Shown piece after piece: positions 1 to 7,973 of a DNA stretch of 44,662 bases. The number at the start of each line of letters is the position of its first letter. The stretch's first letter is position 1. Source of the DNA: Cohnella nanjingensis (GTDB taxonomy: Bacteria > Bacillota > Bacilli > Paenibacillales > Paenibacillaceae); contig NZ_JACJVP010000043.1 in NCBI RefSeq assembly GCF_014212125.1, positions 4,442-49,103 on the forward strand, written 5' to 3'. The notes below the pieces were generated by a model. The model made no database searches. It had not been told where the DNA came from and was given only the letters and a program-made list of their open reading frames with translations. The position numbers were made by a program, and so were the translations under genes.

Positions 1-7
1 CGGCGTT

Positions 8-127
8 GGGGGTCCGGAGGTTTGGGGATTCGGAGGTCTGGAGGTCAGGAGGTCTGGAGGTGCGGAGGTCTGTCGGTCTGGAGATCTGGAGGTCTGGAGG
101 TCTGGAGGTCTGGAGGTCTGGAGGTTC
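8..127. repeat. 8-bp tandem repeat array (15 units)
   Basis: Fifteen consecutive 8-bp units run in exact phase with consensus GGAGGTCT. The left units are degenerate (GGGGGTCC, GGAGGTTT, GGGGATTC). Four identical units lie at 88-119, and the last unit is GGAGGTTC. The window begins just before the array, so its true left end may be outside. No open frame uses it, and an 8-bp unit is not a codon multiple. It is best read as a non-coding microsatellite-like array. Confidence 0.9.
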
Positions 128-612
128 GACAAATCTATGATGACGGAACAATAGGTGCTTAGAACGTCAGAATGTCCGCGTACCACCAAATAAGAATCAG
201 ATAGACCATGTGGATTTTATCGTTGCAGTCGTAAAGGCCGGATACGCCGCTGTGCGATCCTTTTATAACCTGTCGCAATTTTCATTATAGCCTGTGACCT
301 GGTAAGGTCATGCGTGTTTTTTGTGGAAAGAGGGCTCGGCGGCGCTCATCGTGTGCTCGTCGCGGCATTTGGGCACACTGGGGCGAGATAGAGCGGAAAA
401 ACCGTCTTCTTGGCGGCGGGGGCGGGGGATCGAACGAAATAAAGCGGAAAACCCGCGTCCCCCACACATCGACGAAATTTTACTAAAACGCTTACACATT
501 CGACACATTTCGACACTACTGAGATGAAAAATGTGGTAATCTGATAGTGCTTGTCACGGCAATTTGGACTAGGCTTGAAGTATTGGCTACATTCCGGGAG
601 GAGAGCGAAAGG
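128..612 (+). other. Gene-free leader upstream of chemoreceptor gene
   Basis: About 485 bases without a convincing gene. The short open frames here are arginine- and proline-rich and have no ribosome-binding site. Two repeat families are present. One is a 21-bp imperfect direct repeat at 384-404 and 435-455, CGA(G/A)ATA(G/A)AGCGGAAAA followed by (A/C)CCG. The other is three staggered copies of ACACAT(T0-2)CGAC starting at 464, 494 and 503. I found no convincing SigA or SigD promoter. TCTGATAG at 540-547 resembles a SigD -10 but has no matching -35. Confidence 0.6.
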
Positions 613-1890
613 ATGCGCAGTTCGGGTGTCGGATTGGGGCGTAAGTTTCTACTTGGTTATGTGGGGTTTGTCGTCTTATTGGTGCTGGCGTTGGTGCTGA
701 TTCTTACTTCTTCGGCATTGTCCGATCACGGGGCTCTATTGATAGAGATCGTCGTGATCTTCGCCGTCCTGATCGTCGGATGCGGCCTGGGACTGCTGAG
801 CATCTCGCGCAGCCTATTGAATTCGATCGGCAGCGTGACGGGGGCGCTGAAGGACATCGCGACCTCCGGAGGCGATCTGACCCGCCGCATTCATGTATAT
901 TCCAAGGATGAAGTGGGCGATCTGGCGGCAGCGGCGAACAGCATGCTGGACGGCTTGCAGAAGATGATGAAGGAGCTCCGCGACAATACGGCGGAGCTGG
1001 CCGCCGCGGCGATCCAGCTCAAGCAAGGGGCGGACGAGAACGCGAGAGTGAGCAGCGAGGTCTCCCGCGCGGTCGAGAAGGTCGCGGCCGGCTCCGAGAC
1101 GCAGGTGTCGCAGTCCCAGCAGATCTCGGCCGTCATGCACGAGACGATCGAAGGTCTCGGTCAGGTCGCCGCGACGACGACCGGCGTCTCCGACGCGGCG
1201 CAGTCGACCCGCACGCGGGCCGAAGACGGCTCCGCGCTGCTGCAGACGACGACGTCGGACATCGTTCAGGTAGAGTCGGCGTTCCGCTCGCTCCAAGAGA
1301 CGGTGCGCGGCCTGAACCACAAGTCGGAGAAAGTGCTCGAAGTCATCGGGTACATCTCGGAAGTCTCGAACCAGACGAACCTGCTCGCGCTCAACGCCGC
1401 GATCGAAGCGGCGCGCGCCGGCGAGCACGGGCGCGGCTTCGCGGTCGTCGCGGGCGAGATCCGCAAGCTGGCGGACCAGACGCAGCAATCCGCGGTGCAG
1501 ATCGCGGACACGCTCGAGGCGATGTCCGGCGATATCGGCAAGGCGGCCGCCATGTTCGAGCAGAGCGCGGAGCAGGTGTTCGGCGCCGTCTCGGGCATGC
1601 GGAATGCGGAGTCCTCGTTCCGCGAGATCGTCGGCGAAGTCGGCAAGCTGAGCGGCAATATCGTCGAGGTCGCCGCCGCGGTCGAGGAGATGTCGGCCGG
1701 CAGCCAGTCCGTGCAGCAGTCGATCAACGATATCTCGCGAATCACCGAGGAGACGGCGGCCTTCTCCGAGCAGGTGACGGCCATGACGCAGCAGCAGCTC
1801 TCCTCGACCGAAGAGATGGCGCGGACGGCGGACAAGCTGAGCACGATGGCCGCCCGGCTCAAAGCGCTCGTCGGCAACTTCCGCACTTGA
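613..1890 (+). CDS. Methyl-accepting chemotaxis protein with minimal sensor
   Basis: A 425-residue chemoreceptor that would signal to CheA/CheW at the membrane. Two hydrophobic segments (about residues 12-33 and 42-63) are separated by only some 8 residues, so there is essentially no extracellular ligand domain. A HAMP segment follows (about 66-118), then a long coiled signalling domain. This carries the hairpin tip NQTNLLALNAAIEAARAGEHG, a hallmark of the MCP family. I start at the ATG at 613, which has GGGAGGAGAG 8 bases upstream; a longer frame from 547 has no ribosome-binding site and adds a hydrophilic leader before the membrane segment. With no sensor domain, it probably senses membrane state, a cytoplasmic cue or a partner protein (inference). 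Confidence 0.93.
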   Translation: MRSSGVGLGRKFLLGYVGFVVLLVLALVLILTSSALSDHGALLIEIVVIFAVLIVGCGLGLLSISRSLLNSIGSVTGALKDIATSGGDLTRRIHVYSKDEVGDLAAAANSMLDGLQKMMKELRDNTAELAAAAIQLKQGADENARVSSEVSRAVEKVAAGSETQVSQSQQISAVMHETIEGLGQVAATTTGVSDAAQSTRTRAEDGSALLQTTTSDIVQVESAFRSLQETVRGLNHKSEKVLEVIGYISEVSNQTNLLALNAAIEAARAGEHGRGFAVVAGEIRKLADQTQQSAVQIADTLEAMSGDIGKAAAMFEQSAEQVFGAVSGMRNAESSFREIVGEVGKLSGNIVEVAAAVEEMSAGSQSVQQSINDISRITEETAAFSEQVTAMTQQQLSSTEEMARTADKLSTMAARLKALVGNFRT

Positions 1891-1936
1891 ATGAACGGAT
1901 GCATTCTGGGCTACAATGGAATTCGTGCGAATCCGC

Positions 1937-1970
1937 GCGGACCCGCAGATCATGCGGGTCCGCTTTTTTT
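1937..1970 (+). terminator. Rho-independent terminator of chemoreceptor gene
   Basis: An 11-bp perfect stem (GCGGACCCGCA / TGCGGGTCCGC) with a 5-base loop is followed directly by seven T. It lies 46 bases after the chemoreceptor stop and insulates the groES promoter. Confidence 0.95.
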
Positions 1971-1983
1971 AACGGAAAAGGGC

Positions 1984-2012
1984 TTGAAAACCATCAAAAA
2001 AATCAGTATCAT
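1984..2012 (+). promoter_or_regulatory. SigA promoter of groES-groEL
   Basis: TTGAAA (1984-1989) and TATCAT (2007-2012) are separated by 17 bases. The predicted start of transcription is near 2019, just ahead of the CIRCE element, which is the classical arrangement for HrcA repression. Confidence 0.88.
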
Positions 2013-2024
2013 AAGTATTGGTTA

Positions 2025-2051
2025 TTAGCACTTCGACATCGCGAGTGCTAA
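2025..2051. promoter_or_regulatory. CIRCE operator (HrcA binding site)
   Basis: TTAGCACTT, a 9-base spacer, then GAGTGCTAA. This matches the CIRCE consensus TTAGCACTC-N9-GAGTGCTAA with one change in the left arm. It sits in the 5' leader of groES and implies heat-shock control by HrcA, whose gene is not in this window. Confidence 0.97.
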
Positions 2052-2099
2052 ACCGCAAGAAAACATCTCCACTTCAGAAGGAAAAAGGAGGCTATTTTC

Positions 2100-2384
2100 A
2101 TGATCAAACCTTTGGGTGATCGCGTGCTTGTCGAAGCAAGCGCCAAGGAAGAAACGACCTTAAGCGGCATCGTACTGCCGGATACGGCCAAAGAAAAGCC
2201 GCAAGAAGGAACTATCGTCGCGGTTGGCAGCGGCACGGTGAACAAGGATGGCGCGCGCGTGGCGCTGGAAGTCAGCGTTGGCGACCGGGTGCTGTTCTCG
2301 AAGTATGCAGGCACCGAGATCAAGTACGAAGGCAAAGAGTATTTGATTATGAAAGAAAGCGACATTCACGCGATCGTAGGCTAA
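2100..2384 (+). CDS. groES: Co-chaperonin GroES
   Basis: A 94-residue 10-kDa co-chaperonin that caps the GroEL ring during ATP-driven protein folding in the cytoplasm. The N-terminus MIKPLGDRVLVEA, the mobile-loop region with GIVLPDTAKEKPQ and the C-terminal EYLIMKESDIHAIVG are family hallmarks, and the length is normal. A strong AAAGGAGG lies 8 bases before the ATG. It is the first gene of the operon with groEL, under the SigA promoter and CIRCE element just upstream. Confidence 0.98.
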   Translation: MIKPLGDRVLVEASAKEETTLSGIVLPDTAKEKPQEGTIVAVGSGTVNKDGARVALEVSVGDRVLFSKYAGTEIKYEGKEYLIMKESDIHAIVG

Positions 2385-2464
2385 GCGTCTTCGAAGCGAC
2401 TGACATAAGCAAGCGCAAGCTTTACGTAAGCAAAGCAACTATTTTCGAGGAGGGTTATTGAAGA

Positions 2465-4099
2465 ATGGCGAAGGAAATCAAGTTTAGCGAAGACGCGCGC
2501 CGCGCGATGCTCCGCGGGGTAGACGCCCTGGCCAATGCCGTTAAAGTAACGCTCGGACCGAAGGGACGCAACGTCGTCCTCGAGAAGAAATTCGGATCTC
2601 CGCTGATCACGAACGACGGCGTGACGATCGCGAAGGAAATCGAACTGGAAGACGCGTTCGAGAACATGGGCGCGCAACTGGTTAAAGAAGTCGCGACCAA
2701 GACGAACGACGTAGCCGGCGACGGCACGACGACCGCAACCGTCCTCGCGCAAGCGATGATCCGCGAAGGCCTGAAGAACGTGACCGCCGGCGCGAACCCG
2801 ATGGTCGTCCGCAAAGGCATCGACAAAGCGGTACGCGCCGCCGTCGAAGAGCTCAAATCGATCTCCAAGCAAGTCGAAGGCAGCAACAGCATCGCGCAAG
2901 TCGCCGCGATCTCCGCCGCTGACGAAGAAGTGGGCCAACTGATCGCCGAGGCGATGGACAAGGTCGGCAAAGACGGCGTCATCACCGTCGAAGAATCCAA
3001 AGGCTTCCAAACCGATCTGGAAGTCGTGGAAGGCATGCAGTTCGACCGCGGCTACGTCTCCCCGTACATGATCACCGATACGGACAAGATGGAAGCGGTG
3101 CTCGACAACCCGTACATCCTGATCACGGACAAGAAGATCTCGAACATCCAAGAGATTCTGCCGATCCTCGAGAAGGTCGTACAATCCGGCAAGCAACTGC
3201 TGATCATCGCGGAAGACGTCGAAGGCGAAGCCCAAGCGACGCTGGTCGTCAACCGTCTGCGCGGCACGTTCACTTGCGTAGCAGTCAAAGCTCCGGGCTT
3301 CGGCGATCGCCGCAAAGCGATGCTGCAAGACATCGCGGCGCTGACGGGCGGCCAAGTGATCACGGAAGAACTGGGCCTCGAACTGAAGTCCGCTTCCGTT
3401 CAACAGCTCGGTACGGCTCGCCAAGTGCGCGTCAACAAAGAGAACACGATCATCGTCGACGGCGCCGGCGACACGAACGACATCAAAGCGCGCGTCAACC
3501 AAATCAAAGCGCAAATCGAAGAGACGACTTCCGACTTCGACCGCGAGAAGCTGCAAGAGCGTCTGGCTAAACTGGCCGGCGGCGTAGCGGTCATCAAGGT
3601 CGGCGCCGCGACCGAGACGGAACTCAAAGAGCGCAAGCTGCGCATCGAAGACGCGCTGAACGCTACGCGCGCCGCCGTCGAAGAAGGCATCGTATCCGGC
3701 GGCGGTACCGCCCTGGTTAACGTATACAACGCCGTTGCCGCCGTGAAGACGGAAGGCGACGAGAAGACGGGCGTGAACATCATCCTGCGCGCGCTGGAAG
3801 AGCCGATCCGCACGATCGCAGCCAACGCGGGCCAAGAAGGTTCCGTTATCGTCGAGCGCCTGAAGAAAGAACCGGTAGGCGTCGGCTACAACGCGGCTTC
3901 CGGCGAATGGGTCAACATGTTCGAAGCCGGCATCATCGATCCGGTGAAGGTGACGCGTTCCGCGCTGCAGAACGCCGCATCCGTAGCGGCCATGTTCCTG
4001 ACGACCGAAGCGGTCATCGCCGACAAGCCGGAGAAAGACAAAGCCCCTGCGGGCATGCCTGGCGGCATGGGCGACATGGGCGGCATGGGCGGATTCTAA
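2465..4099 (+). CDS. groEL: Chaperonin GroEL
   Basis: A 544-residue 60-kDa chaperonin that forms the double-ring folding chamber with GroES. It starts AKEIKFSEDARRAMLRGVD, contains the ATP-binding VAGDGTTTATVLA and GVAVIKVGAATE segments, and ends in the typical flexible GGM repeat tail (PGGMGDMGGMGGF). The gap to groES is 80 bases with GAGGAGGG upstream of the ATG, and no terminator or promoter separates the two, so they are cotranscribed. It looks like the housekeeping copy, full length and intact. Confidence 0.99.
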   Translation: MAKEIKFSEDARRAMLRGVDALANAVKVTLGPKGRNVVLEKKFGSPLITNDGVTIAKEIELEDAFENMGAQLVKEVATKTNDVAGDGTTTATVLAQAMIREGLKNVTAGANPMVVRKGIDKAVRAAVEELKSISKQVEGSNSIAQVAAISAADEEVGQLIAEAMDKVGKDGVITVEESKGFQTDLEVVEGMQFDRGYVSPYMITDTDKMEAVLDNPYILITDKKISNIQEILPILEKVVQSGKQLLIIAEDVEGEAQATLVVNRLRGTFTCVAVKAPGFGDRRKAMLQDIAALTGGQVITEELGLELKSASVQQLGTARQVRVNKENTIIVDGAGDTNDIKARVNQIKAQIEETTSDFDREKLQERLAKLAGGVAVIKVGAATETELKERKLRIEDALNATRAAVEEGIVSGGGTALVNVYNAVAAVKTEGDEKTGVNIILRALEEPIRTIAANAGQEGSVIVERLKKEPVGVGYNAASGEWVNMFEAGIIDPVKVTRSALQNAASVAAMFLTTEAVIADKPEKDKAPAGMPGGMGDMGGMGGF

Positions 4100-4115
4100 T
4101 TCGCGAATGCCAAGA

Positions 4116-4165
4116 GGGGGCTGTCCCAAAAGGTCATAAACGGACCTAGGGACAGTCCCTTTTTT
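4116..4165 (+). terminator. groEL terminator
   Basis: A long interrupted stem: GGGCTGTCCC pairs with GGGACAGTCCC (one bulge), and the inner AGGTC pairs with GACCT. Six T follow. It begins 16 bases after the groEL stop. Confidence 0.9.
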
Positions 4166-4231
4166 GTGGGCGCCGACCGTTGTGCGAGACGGCATCGCAC
4201 CTCGCATTCATGGGGCGCCCCCCGAAACGAC

Positions 4232-4272
4232 AAATAAACAGCCCGCCCTTTACCGATGAGGACGGGCTGTTT
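4232..4272 (-). terminator. Terminator of the minus-strand chemoreceptor gene
   Basis: A 10-bp perfect stem (AAACAGCCCG / CGGGCTGTTT) with a T-rich tail when read on the minus strand (TTTATTTG). It lies about 70 bases past the chemoreceptor stop. With the groEL terminator it separates the converging genes. Confidence 0.8.
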
Positions 4273-4341
4273 GGCGTTGTCGCCAGTAAGATTCGGCTAT
4301 AGCTTGAAGCTCGCTCTGACGGCTCGGCTAAGCTTCCCGGC

Positions 4342-6069
4342 TTACAGCTTGAAGTAGCTGACGGAGGTTCTCAGGTTCCGTACGACTTCCTGCAGCTGCT
4401 CGGCCGCGTGCGAGATGCTCTCGCCCAGCGCGAGCTGCTCTTCCGTCGCGGCGGCGACGGTCTGCGCCTTGCCGGAGATCTCGAGCGCGGAGGTCGAGGC
4501 TTGCTCCATGCCGGCGGAGACTTCCTCGGAGCTCGCCGACATCTGCTGCGTAATCGCGGACGTCTCGTGCACCTGCGCCGCGACCTGTCTGACCGAGCGC
4601 AGGATCGCGTCGAAGTCCCGCTCGACGTCCTCCATCATGCGGCTGCCTACTTCGGATTGGTTCAGCGTCGTATCCATGAACGCCGAAGCGTTCGAGATCT
4701 CGTCGCGCGTCTCCGAGATGAGCCCGTTGATGACTTCCGCCGACTCGAGGGAGCTTGCCGCCAGCTTGCGAATCTCTTGGGCGACGACGGCGAAGCCCCG
4801 GCCATGCTCGCCCGCGCGCGCCGCTTCGATCGACGCGTTCAGCGAGAGGATGTTCGTCTGATTCGCGAAGCCGGTAATGTTCTCCGTGATCTGGCCGATC
4901 TTGTCCGACTTCACCGTGAGCGATTCGACGATGCGGGACAGGTGCTGGATCGCCTCCAGAATATCGTGCATCTGCTGCTTCAGCGTCTGCACCCGCTCGT
5001 TGCCTTGATCGACCTGCCGGGAGGTGCCCGACGTATGGTCCGCGATGGCGGTCGTATTCTCCGCGATGCGCTGCACTCCGATCGCCATCTCTTCCATCGC
5101 GCGGCTCGACTCCTCGGCGATCGTCGACTGGACCTCGACTTGCGTCGTCACGTCTTGGATGTTCTCGGCGACATGCTGGGTCGCGGCCGCGGACTCCTTG
5201 GCGCTGGCAGCCAGCTCTCGCGAGGAGTTCGCTACCGTCTCCGTATGTCCGGAGATGCCGCCGATCAGCTCCCGCATCTTCTGAATCATCCCGTCGACGG
5301 ACCGATTGATCTGCCCGAGCTCGTCTTTGGCGTATTTGGACTGCGCTTCGAAGACGAGATTCCCCCCGGATATCTGCTTCGTCTTGTTCAAGACGTTGCT
5401 GATCGTCCGGCTCAAATGGCGGATCAGCAGGCTGCCGGCGATGATGAAGACGAGCCATTCGATGATGACGGCCGTATAGACGCCAGCCGAAGAAGCTTTG
5501 TTCTTCGCCTTCATGTCATCGGTCTGGGCGACCGTATACTGATCGATGATCTCGCTGAAGGTGTTGATCCCGGCACGGCCTTGCTCGAACTTGGCCAGCA
5601 GCATATCCTCCTGCGATTCGTTCACCTTGGCGGTCTGCATATTCACGATCGCCTGCTTCGCCCACACGTCGAATCCGTTCTTGATCCGGTCGATCACCTC
5701 GGAGACGTTCTCGTACGTCTCGGCATGTCTCAGATTGCTCAGGTGCTGCTTGTCCAGAATGGCCAGCACTTCCGTCACTCCATCATTGACTTCCTTTACG
5801 TTCCCGTTAAACTCTTCCATCGCTTTCTTGCGGTCCGCTTGCGAGAGGTTGCCCAGGCGAATGCGCTGATATTCGCTGAGCGCCTGATACATGTCGCGAT
5901 CCGCGTTCTGGACCAACGAGGAAGATTGATAGGCGGTGTCGTACAGCGTGTTCGTCATCTTGCGTACATTCGCCGAGTTGGATTCCAGCAGATAGACCGC
6001 CGTAACGGCAAATAGCAGGAGGGGAACGCATAACATCAGAATCAACCTGACTTTAACCGAAATGTACAT
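4342..6069 (-). CDS. Methyl-accepting chemotaxis protein (4HB-type sensor)
   Basis: A 575-residue transmembrane chemoreceptor. TM1 is at about residues 7-28. An extracellular all-helical region of some 165 residues follows, in the style of a four-helix-bundle sensor. TM2 is at about 198-216, then HAMP, then the methyl-accepting signalling domain with its hairpin tip NQTNILSLNASIEAARAGEHG. The C-terminal half is the conserved part that contacts CheA/CheW; the ligand cannot be read from sequence. The ATG is preceded by GGGAGTGG at a workable distance. A sigma-D-like promoter lies about 80 bases upstream, which fits motility-linked expression. The gene converges on groEL. Confidence 0.95.
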   Translation of the reverse strand: MYISVKVRLILMLCVPLLLFAVTAVYLLESNSANVRKMTNTLYDTAYQSSSLVQNADRDMYQALSEYQRIRLGNLSQADRKKAMEEFNGNVKEVNDGVTEVLAILDKQHLSNLRHAETYENVSEVIDRIKNGFDVWAKQAIVNMQTAKVNESQEDMLLAKFEQGRAGINTFSEIIDQYTVAQTDDMKAKNKASSAGVYTAVIIEWLVFIIAGSLLIRHLSRTISNVLNKTKQISGGNLVFEAQSKYAKDELGQINRSVDGMIQKMRELIGGISGHTETVANSSRELAASAKESAAATQHVAENIQDVTTQVEVQSTIAEESSRAMEEMAIGVQRIAENTTAIADHTSGTSRQVDQGNERVQTLKQQMHDILEAIQHLSRIVESLTVKSDKIGQITENITGFANQTNILSLNASIEAARAGEHGRGFAVVAQEIRKLAASSLESAEVINGLISETRDEISNASAFMDTTLNQSEVGSRMMEDVERDFDAILRSVRQVAAQVHETSAITQQMSASSEEVSAGMEQASTSALEISGKAQTVAAATEEQLALGESISHAAEQLQEVVRNLRTSVSYFKL

Positions 6070-6149
6070 GTGACTTCCACTCCCTGATCAATGTGGCGCT
6101 TTGTAGTTGGGCAAGATGGAAACCCGTCTGCTCGCAGGCCTATCTGTAT

Positions 6150-6176
6150 TTATCGGAAGGGAATCGGCTTTTTGTA
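6150..6176 (-). promoter_or_regulatory. Candidate sigma-D (motility) promoter
   Basis: Read on the minus strand: TACA (6176-6173), a 15-base spacer, then TCCGATAA (6157-6150). The Bacillus SigD consensus is TAAA-N15-GCCGATAT, so 9 of 12 bases match at exact spacing. It is placed correctly for the chemoreceptor gene starting at 6069, with a leader of roughly 70 bases. Confidence 0.6.
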
Positions 6177-6228
6177 GAGCCGTTCGGCCTGTGAAACCGC
6201 GAATTGCCAAAAAAAATGAAATAAAAAA

Positions 6229-6267
6229 AGGTTATTCCCAGCCGAATGCCTAAGCTGGGAATAACCT
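6229..6267 (-). terminator. Terminator of the HxlR-family gene
   Basis: A 14-bp perfect inverted repeat (AGGTTATTCCCAGC / GCTGGGAATAACCT) with an 11-base loop. On the minus strand it is followed by a run of seven T, 24 bases after the hxlR-type stop codon. Confidence 0.93.
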
Positions 6268-6290
6268 GGATAAATAAGGCGATAACGTCG

Positions 6291-6641
6291 CTACGTCCAT
6301 TTTGCGGACCATAGCTTCATCTCGCGGATGATCTGGTGGAGATCCTCCCCTTTGGGCGTCAGCGTATATTCGACCGTTACCGGTACGGTCGGATAGACGG
6401 TCCGGATGAGCACGCCGCGTTCCTCCATGTGCCGGAGCGTGCTGGTAAGCGCACGCGGACTCACGGCGGGGATCAGCCGCTGCAGCTCTCCGAACCGCTT
6501 TTTCCGGCCGTCGAACAGCTCGCGGAGCACGAGGAAGGCCCACTTGCCGTTCAGCACCTCGAGCGTTCGCTCGATCGAACATTCGATGCAGATCGGATCG
6601 TTCGGGATGGAGGAGGAGGAAGGGCGTCGTACGGTAGTCAT
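6291..6641 (-). CDS. HxlR-family winged-helix regulator
   Basis: A 116-residue MarR-like dimeric transcription factor. The family pattern is clear: C-SIERTLEVLNGKWAFLVLRELF, then the recognition region LIPAVSPRALTSTLRHMEERGVL, then the wing VEYTLTPKGEDL. The cysteine ahead of the first helix (Cys21, CSIE) is the position used for thiol or aldehyde/quinone sensing in HypR- and YodB-like members. The gene is divergent from an aldo/keto reductase, a common pairing in which the regulator controls a carbonyl-detoxifying enzyme (inference). Two dyads in the shared intergenic region are candidate operators. It ends in its own strong terminator. Confidence 0.92.
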   Translation of the reverse strand: MTTVRRPSSSSIPNDPICIECSIERTLEVLNGKWAFLVLRELFDGRKKRFGELQRLIPAVSPRALTSTLRHMEERGVLIRTVYPTVPVTVEYTLTPKGEDLHQIIREMKLWSAKWT

Positions 6642-6688
6642 GCGGCAAACTTCCTTTCTTATTGTAAGTTAGTATAGTTGATATAATT

Positions 6689-6737
6689 AAGTGACGAAGA
6701 TTTCACTTCTTTAAATTGTATACTGAAACGTTTACAA
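6689..6737. promoter_or_regulatory. Two dyads in the hxlR/aldo-keto reductase divergent promoter
   Basis: First dyad: AAGTGA, 8 bases, TCACTT (6689-6708). Second dyad: TTGTATAC, 6 bases, GTTTACAA (6716-6737, one mismatch). The second overlaps a plausible -10 (TACAAT, 6733-6738) for the aldo/keto reductase. Either could be the HxlR operator. Both are seen directly; the role is inferred. Confidence 0.5.
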
Positions 6738-6785
6738 TGTCACCTAGAGCCATAAACACGCTTATATAGAGGAGGATCATCATCC

Positions 6786-7736
6786 ATGCAATATCGTCGT
6801 TTGGGACGTACTGGACTGAAGGTCAGCGAAATCAGCTTAGGCAGTTGGCTTACTTACGGCGGCTACGTAGAGCAGGAGCGCGCCGCGCAAGCGATCCGCA
6901 AAGCCTACGAGCTCGGCGTGAACTTCTTCGATACGGCGAACGTCTACGAGAAAGGCGCCGCCGAGATCGTCATGGGCGGCATCCTCAAAGAATATCCTAG
7001 AGACAGCTATGTCCTCGCCACCAAAGTGTTCTGGCCGATGGGCGAAGGCCCGAACGACCGCGGTCTCTCCCGCAAGCACGTGACCGAGCAGGCGCATGCC
7101 AGCTTGAAGCGGCTCGGCACGGACTACGTGGATATCTACTACTGCCACCGCTTCGATCCGGAGACGCCGGTCGACGAGACGCTCCGCGCGCTGGACGATC
7201 TGGTGCGCCAGGGCAAAGTGCTGTACGTCGGCGTCAGCGAGTGGACGGCCGCTCAGATGGCGGAAGCGCTCGGAACGGCGGACAAGTACTTGCTGGACCG
7301 GATCGTGGTCAACCAACCGATCTACAACCTGTTCAACCGATACATCGAGAAGGAGATCATTCCGCTCGGCGAGCAGCAAGGCATCGGCCAAGTCGTCTTC
7401 TCCCCGCTCGCGCAGGGGCTGCTGACCGGCAAGTACGACAGCGCGTCGGCGCTGCCTTCCGACAGCCGCGCTTCGAAGCTCGAGTGGGTGAAGAACGGCA
7501 TCACCGAAGAGAAGATCGGCCAAGTCAAGCAGCTCGCGTCCATCGCGAAGGAGCTCGATCTGACGACCGGCCAGCTGGCGCTTGCCTGGATTTTGCGCCA
7601 AGCGAACGTAGCCAGCGCGCTGGTCGGCGCAAGCCGTCCGGAGCAGGTCGAAGAGAACGTGAAGGCATCCGGCGTGACGCTGTCCGCCGACACGCTCGCA
7701 GCCGTCGAAGCGGTCTTCGCGCCGGCATCCAACTAA
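6786..7736 (+). CDS. Aldo/keto reductase (Kv-beta/YajO-like)
   Basis: A 316-residue cytosolic NADPH-dependent (beta/alpha)8 barrel that reduces aldehydes or ketones. The catalytic tetrad is intact: Asp49, Tyr54, Lys80 and His121, seen in FFDTANVYEKG, VLATK and IYYCHRFDP. The N-terminus MQYRRLGRTGLKVSEISLGSW and the C-terminal cofactor loop SALVGASRPEQVEENV are typical of the subfamily resembling the voltage-gated potassium channel beta subunit. GAGGAGG sits 9-10 bases before the ATG. It is divergent from the HxlR regulator, which probably represses it. The substrate cannot be told from sequence; methylglyoxal-like carbonyls are a reasonable guess from context. Confidence 0.95.
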   Translation: MQYRRLGRTGLKVSEISLGSWLTYGGYVEQERAAQAIRKAYELGVNFFDTANVYEKGAAEIVMGGILKEYPRDSYVLATKVFWPMGEGPNDRGLSRKHVTEQAHASLKRLGTDYVDIYYCHRFDPETPVDETLRALDDLVRQGKVLYVGVSEWTAAQMAEALGTADKYLLDRIVVNQPIYNLFNRYIEKEIIPLGEQQGIGQVVFSPLAQGLLTGKYDSASALPSDSRASKLEWVKNGITEEKIGQVKQLASIAKELDLTTGQLALAWILRQANVASALVGASRPEQVEENVKASGVTLSADTLAAVEAVFAPASN

Positions 7737-7768
7737 TCGCCGCACGATCTGTCCGAATAGGAACGATC

Positions 7769-7815
7769 GGAAGCCGTCCGTGGATATCCCGCAGGGAGTC
7801 CACTGGGCGGCTTCC
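7769..7815 (+). terminator. Likely terminator hairpin after aldo/keto reductase
   Basis: An outer 8-bp stem GGAAGCCG / CGGCTTCC with further partial pairing inside, 33 bases after the stop codon. There is no T-run, so its strength as a terminator is uncertain. Confidence 0.5.
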
Positions 7816-7872
7816 GCGCGTTCCGGGCGCATCTGCCGGCGCCGGGTTATCGCCGGGCAAGAGAATGGATAC

Positions 7873-7936
7873 GTCACCAAAACGTCCAAAAGGTTACCGC
7901 AGGCCATAGACAGCTTGCGTCCGTTCGTGAAATAAT
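7873..7936 (+). promoter_or_regulatory. Activator-type promoter A (shared element), histidine kinase operon
   Basis: GTCAC at 7873-7877, AACGT at 7881-7885 and GTTAC at 7893-7897, with the two GTNAC copies 20 bases apart. A poor -35 follows (TAGACA, 7907-7912), then an 18-base spacer and AATAAT (7931-7936). The same layout recurs at 13233 and 19638. Tandem direct half-sites next to a weak -35 are typical of activation by AraC-type proteins. The obvious candidate activator is the response regulator encoded at 9703. Confidence 0.6.
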
Positions 7937-7973
7937 CGTTGTTAACCATCCGGTCGGAAAAGGATCGAGCGCC

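Noticed and set aside
8..127. CRISPR array
   Set aside because: The unit is only 8 bp with no spacers, and no cas gene is present.
540..547. SigD -10-like TCTGATAG before the first chemoreceptor
   Set aside because: No TAAA-like -35 lies at 14-16 bases upstream (the bases are GAGA, AGAT or TGAG).
2381..4207. Long open frame on the minus strand across groEL, and similar long frames opposite other GC-rich genes
   Set aside because: They are shadows of codon bias in high-GC DNA. They are rich in Arg, Asp, His and Leu, without motifs or ribosome-binding sites.
6724..6736. CcpA cre-like site (TGAAACGTTTACA) upstream of the aldo/keto reductase
   Set aside because: It is one base shorter than the cre consensus TGWAANCGNTNWCA, which has a fixed 14-base length. 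I treat it as part of an HxlR-type dyad instead.
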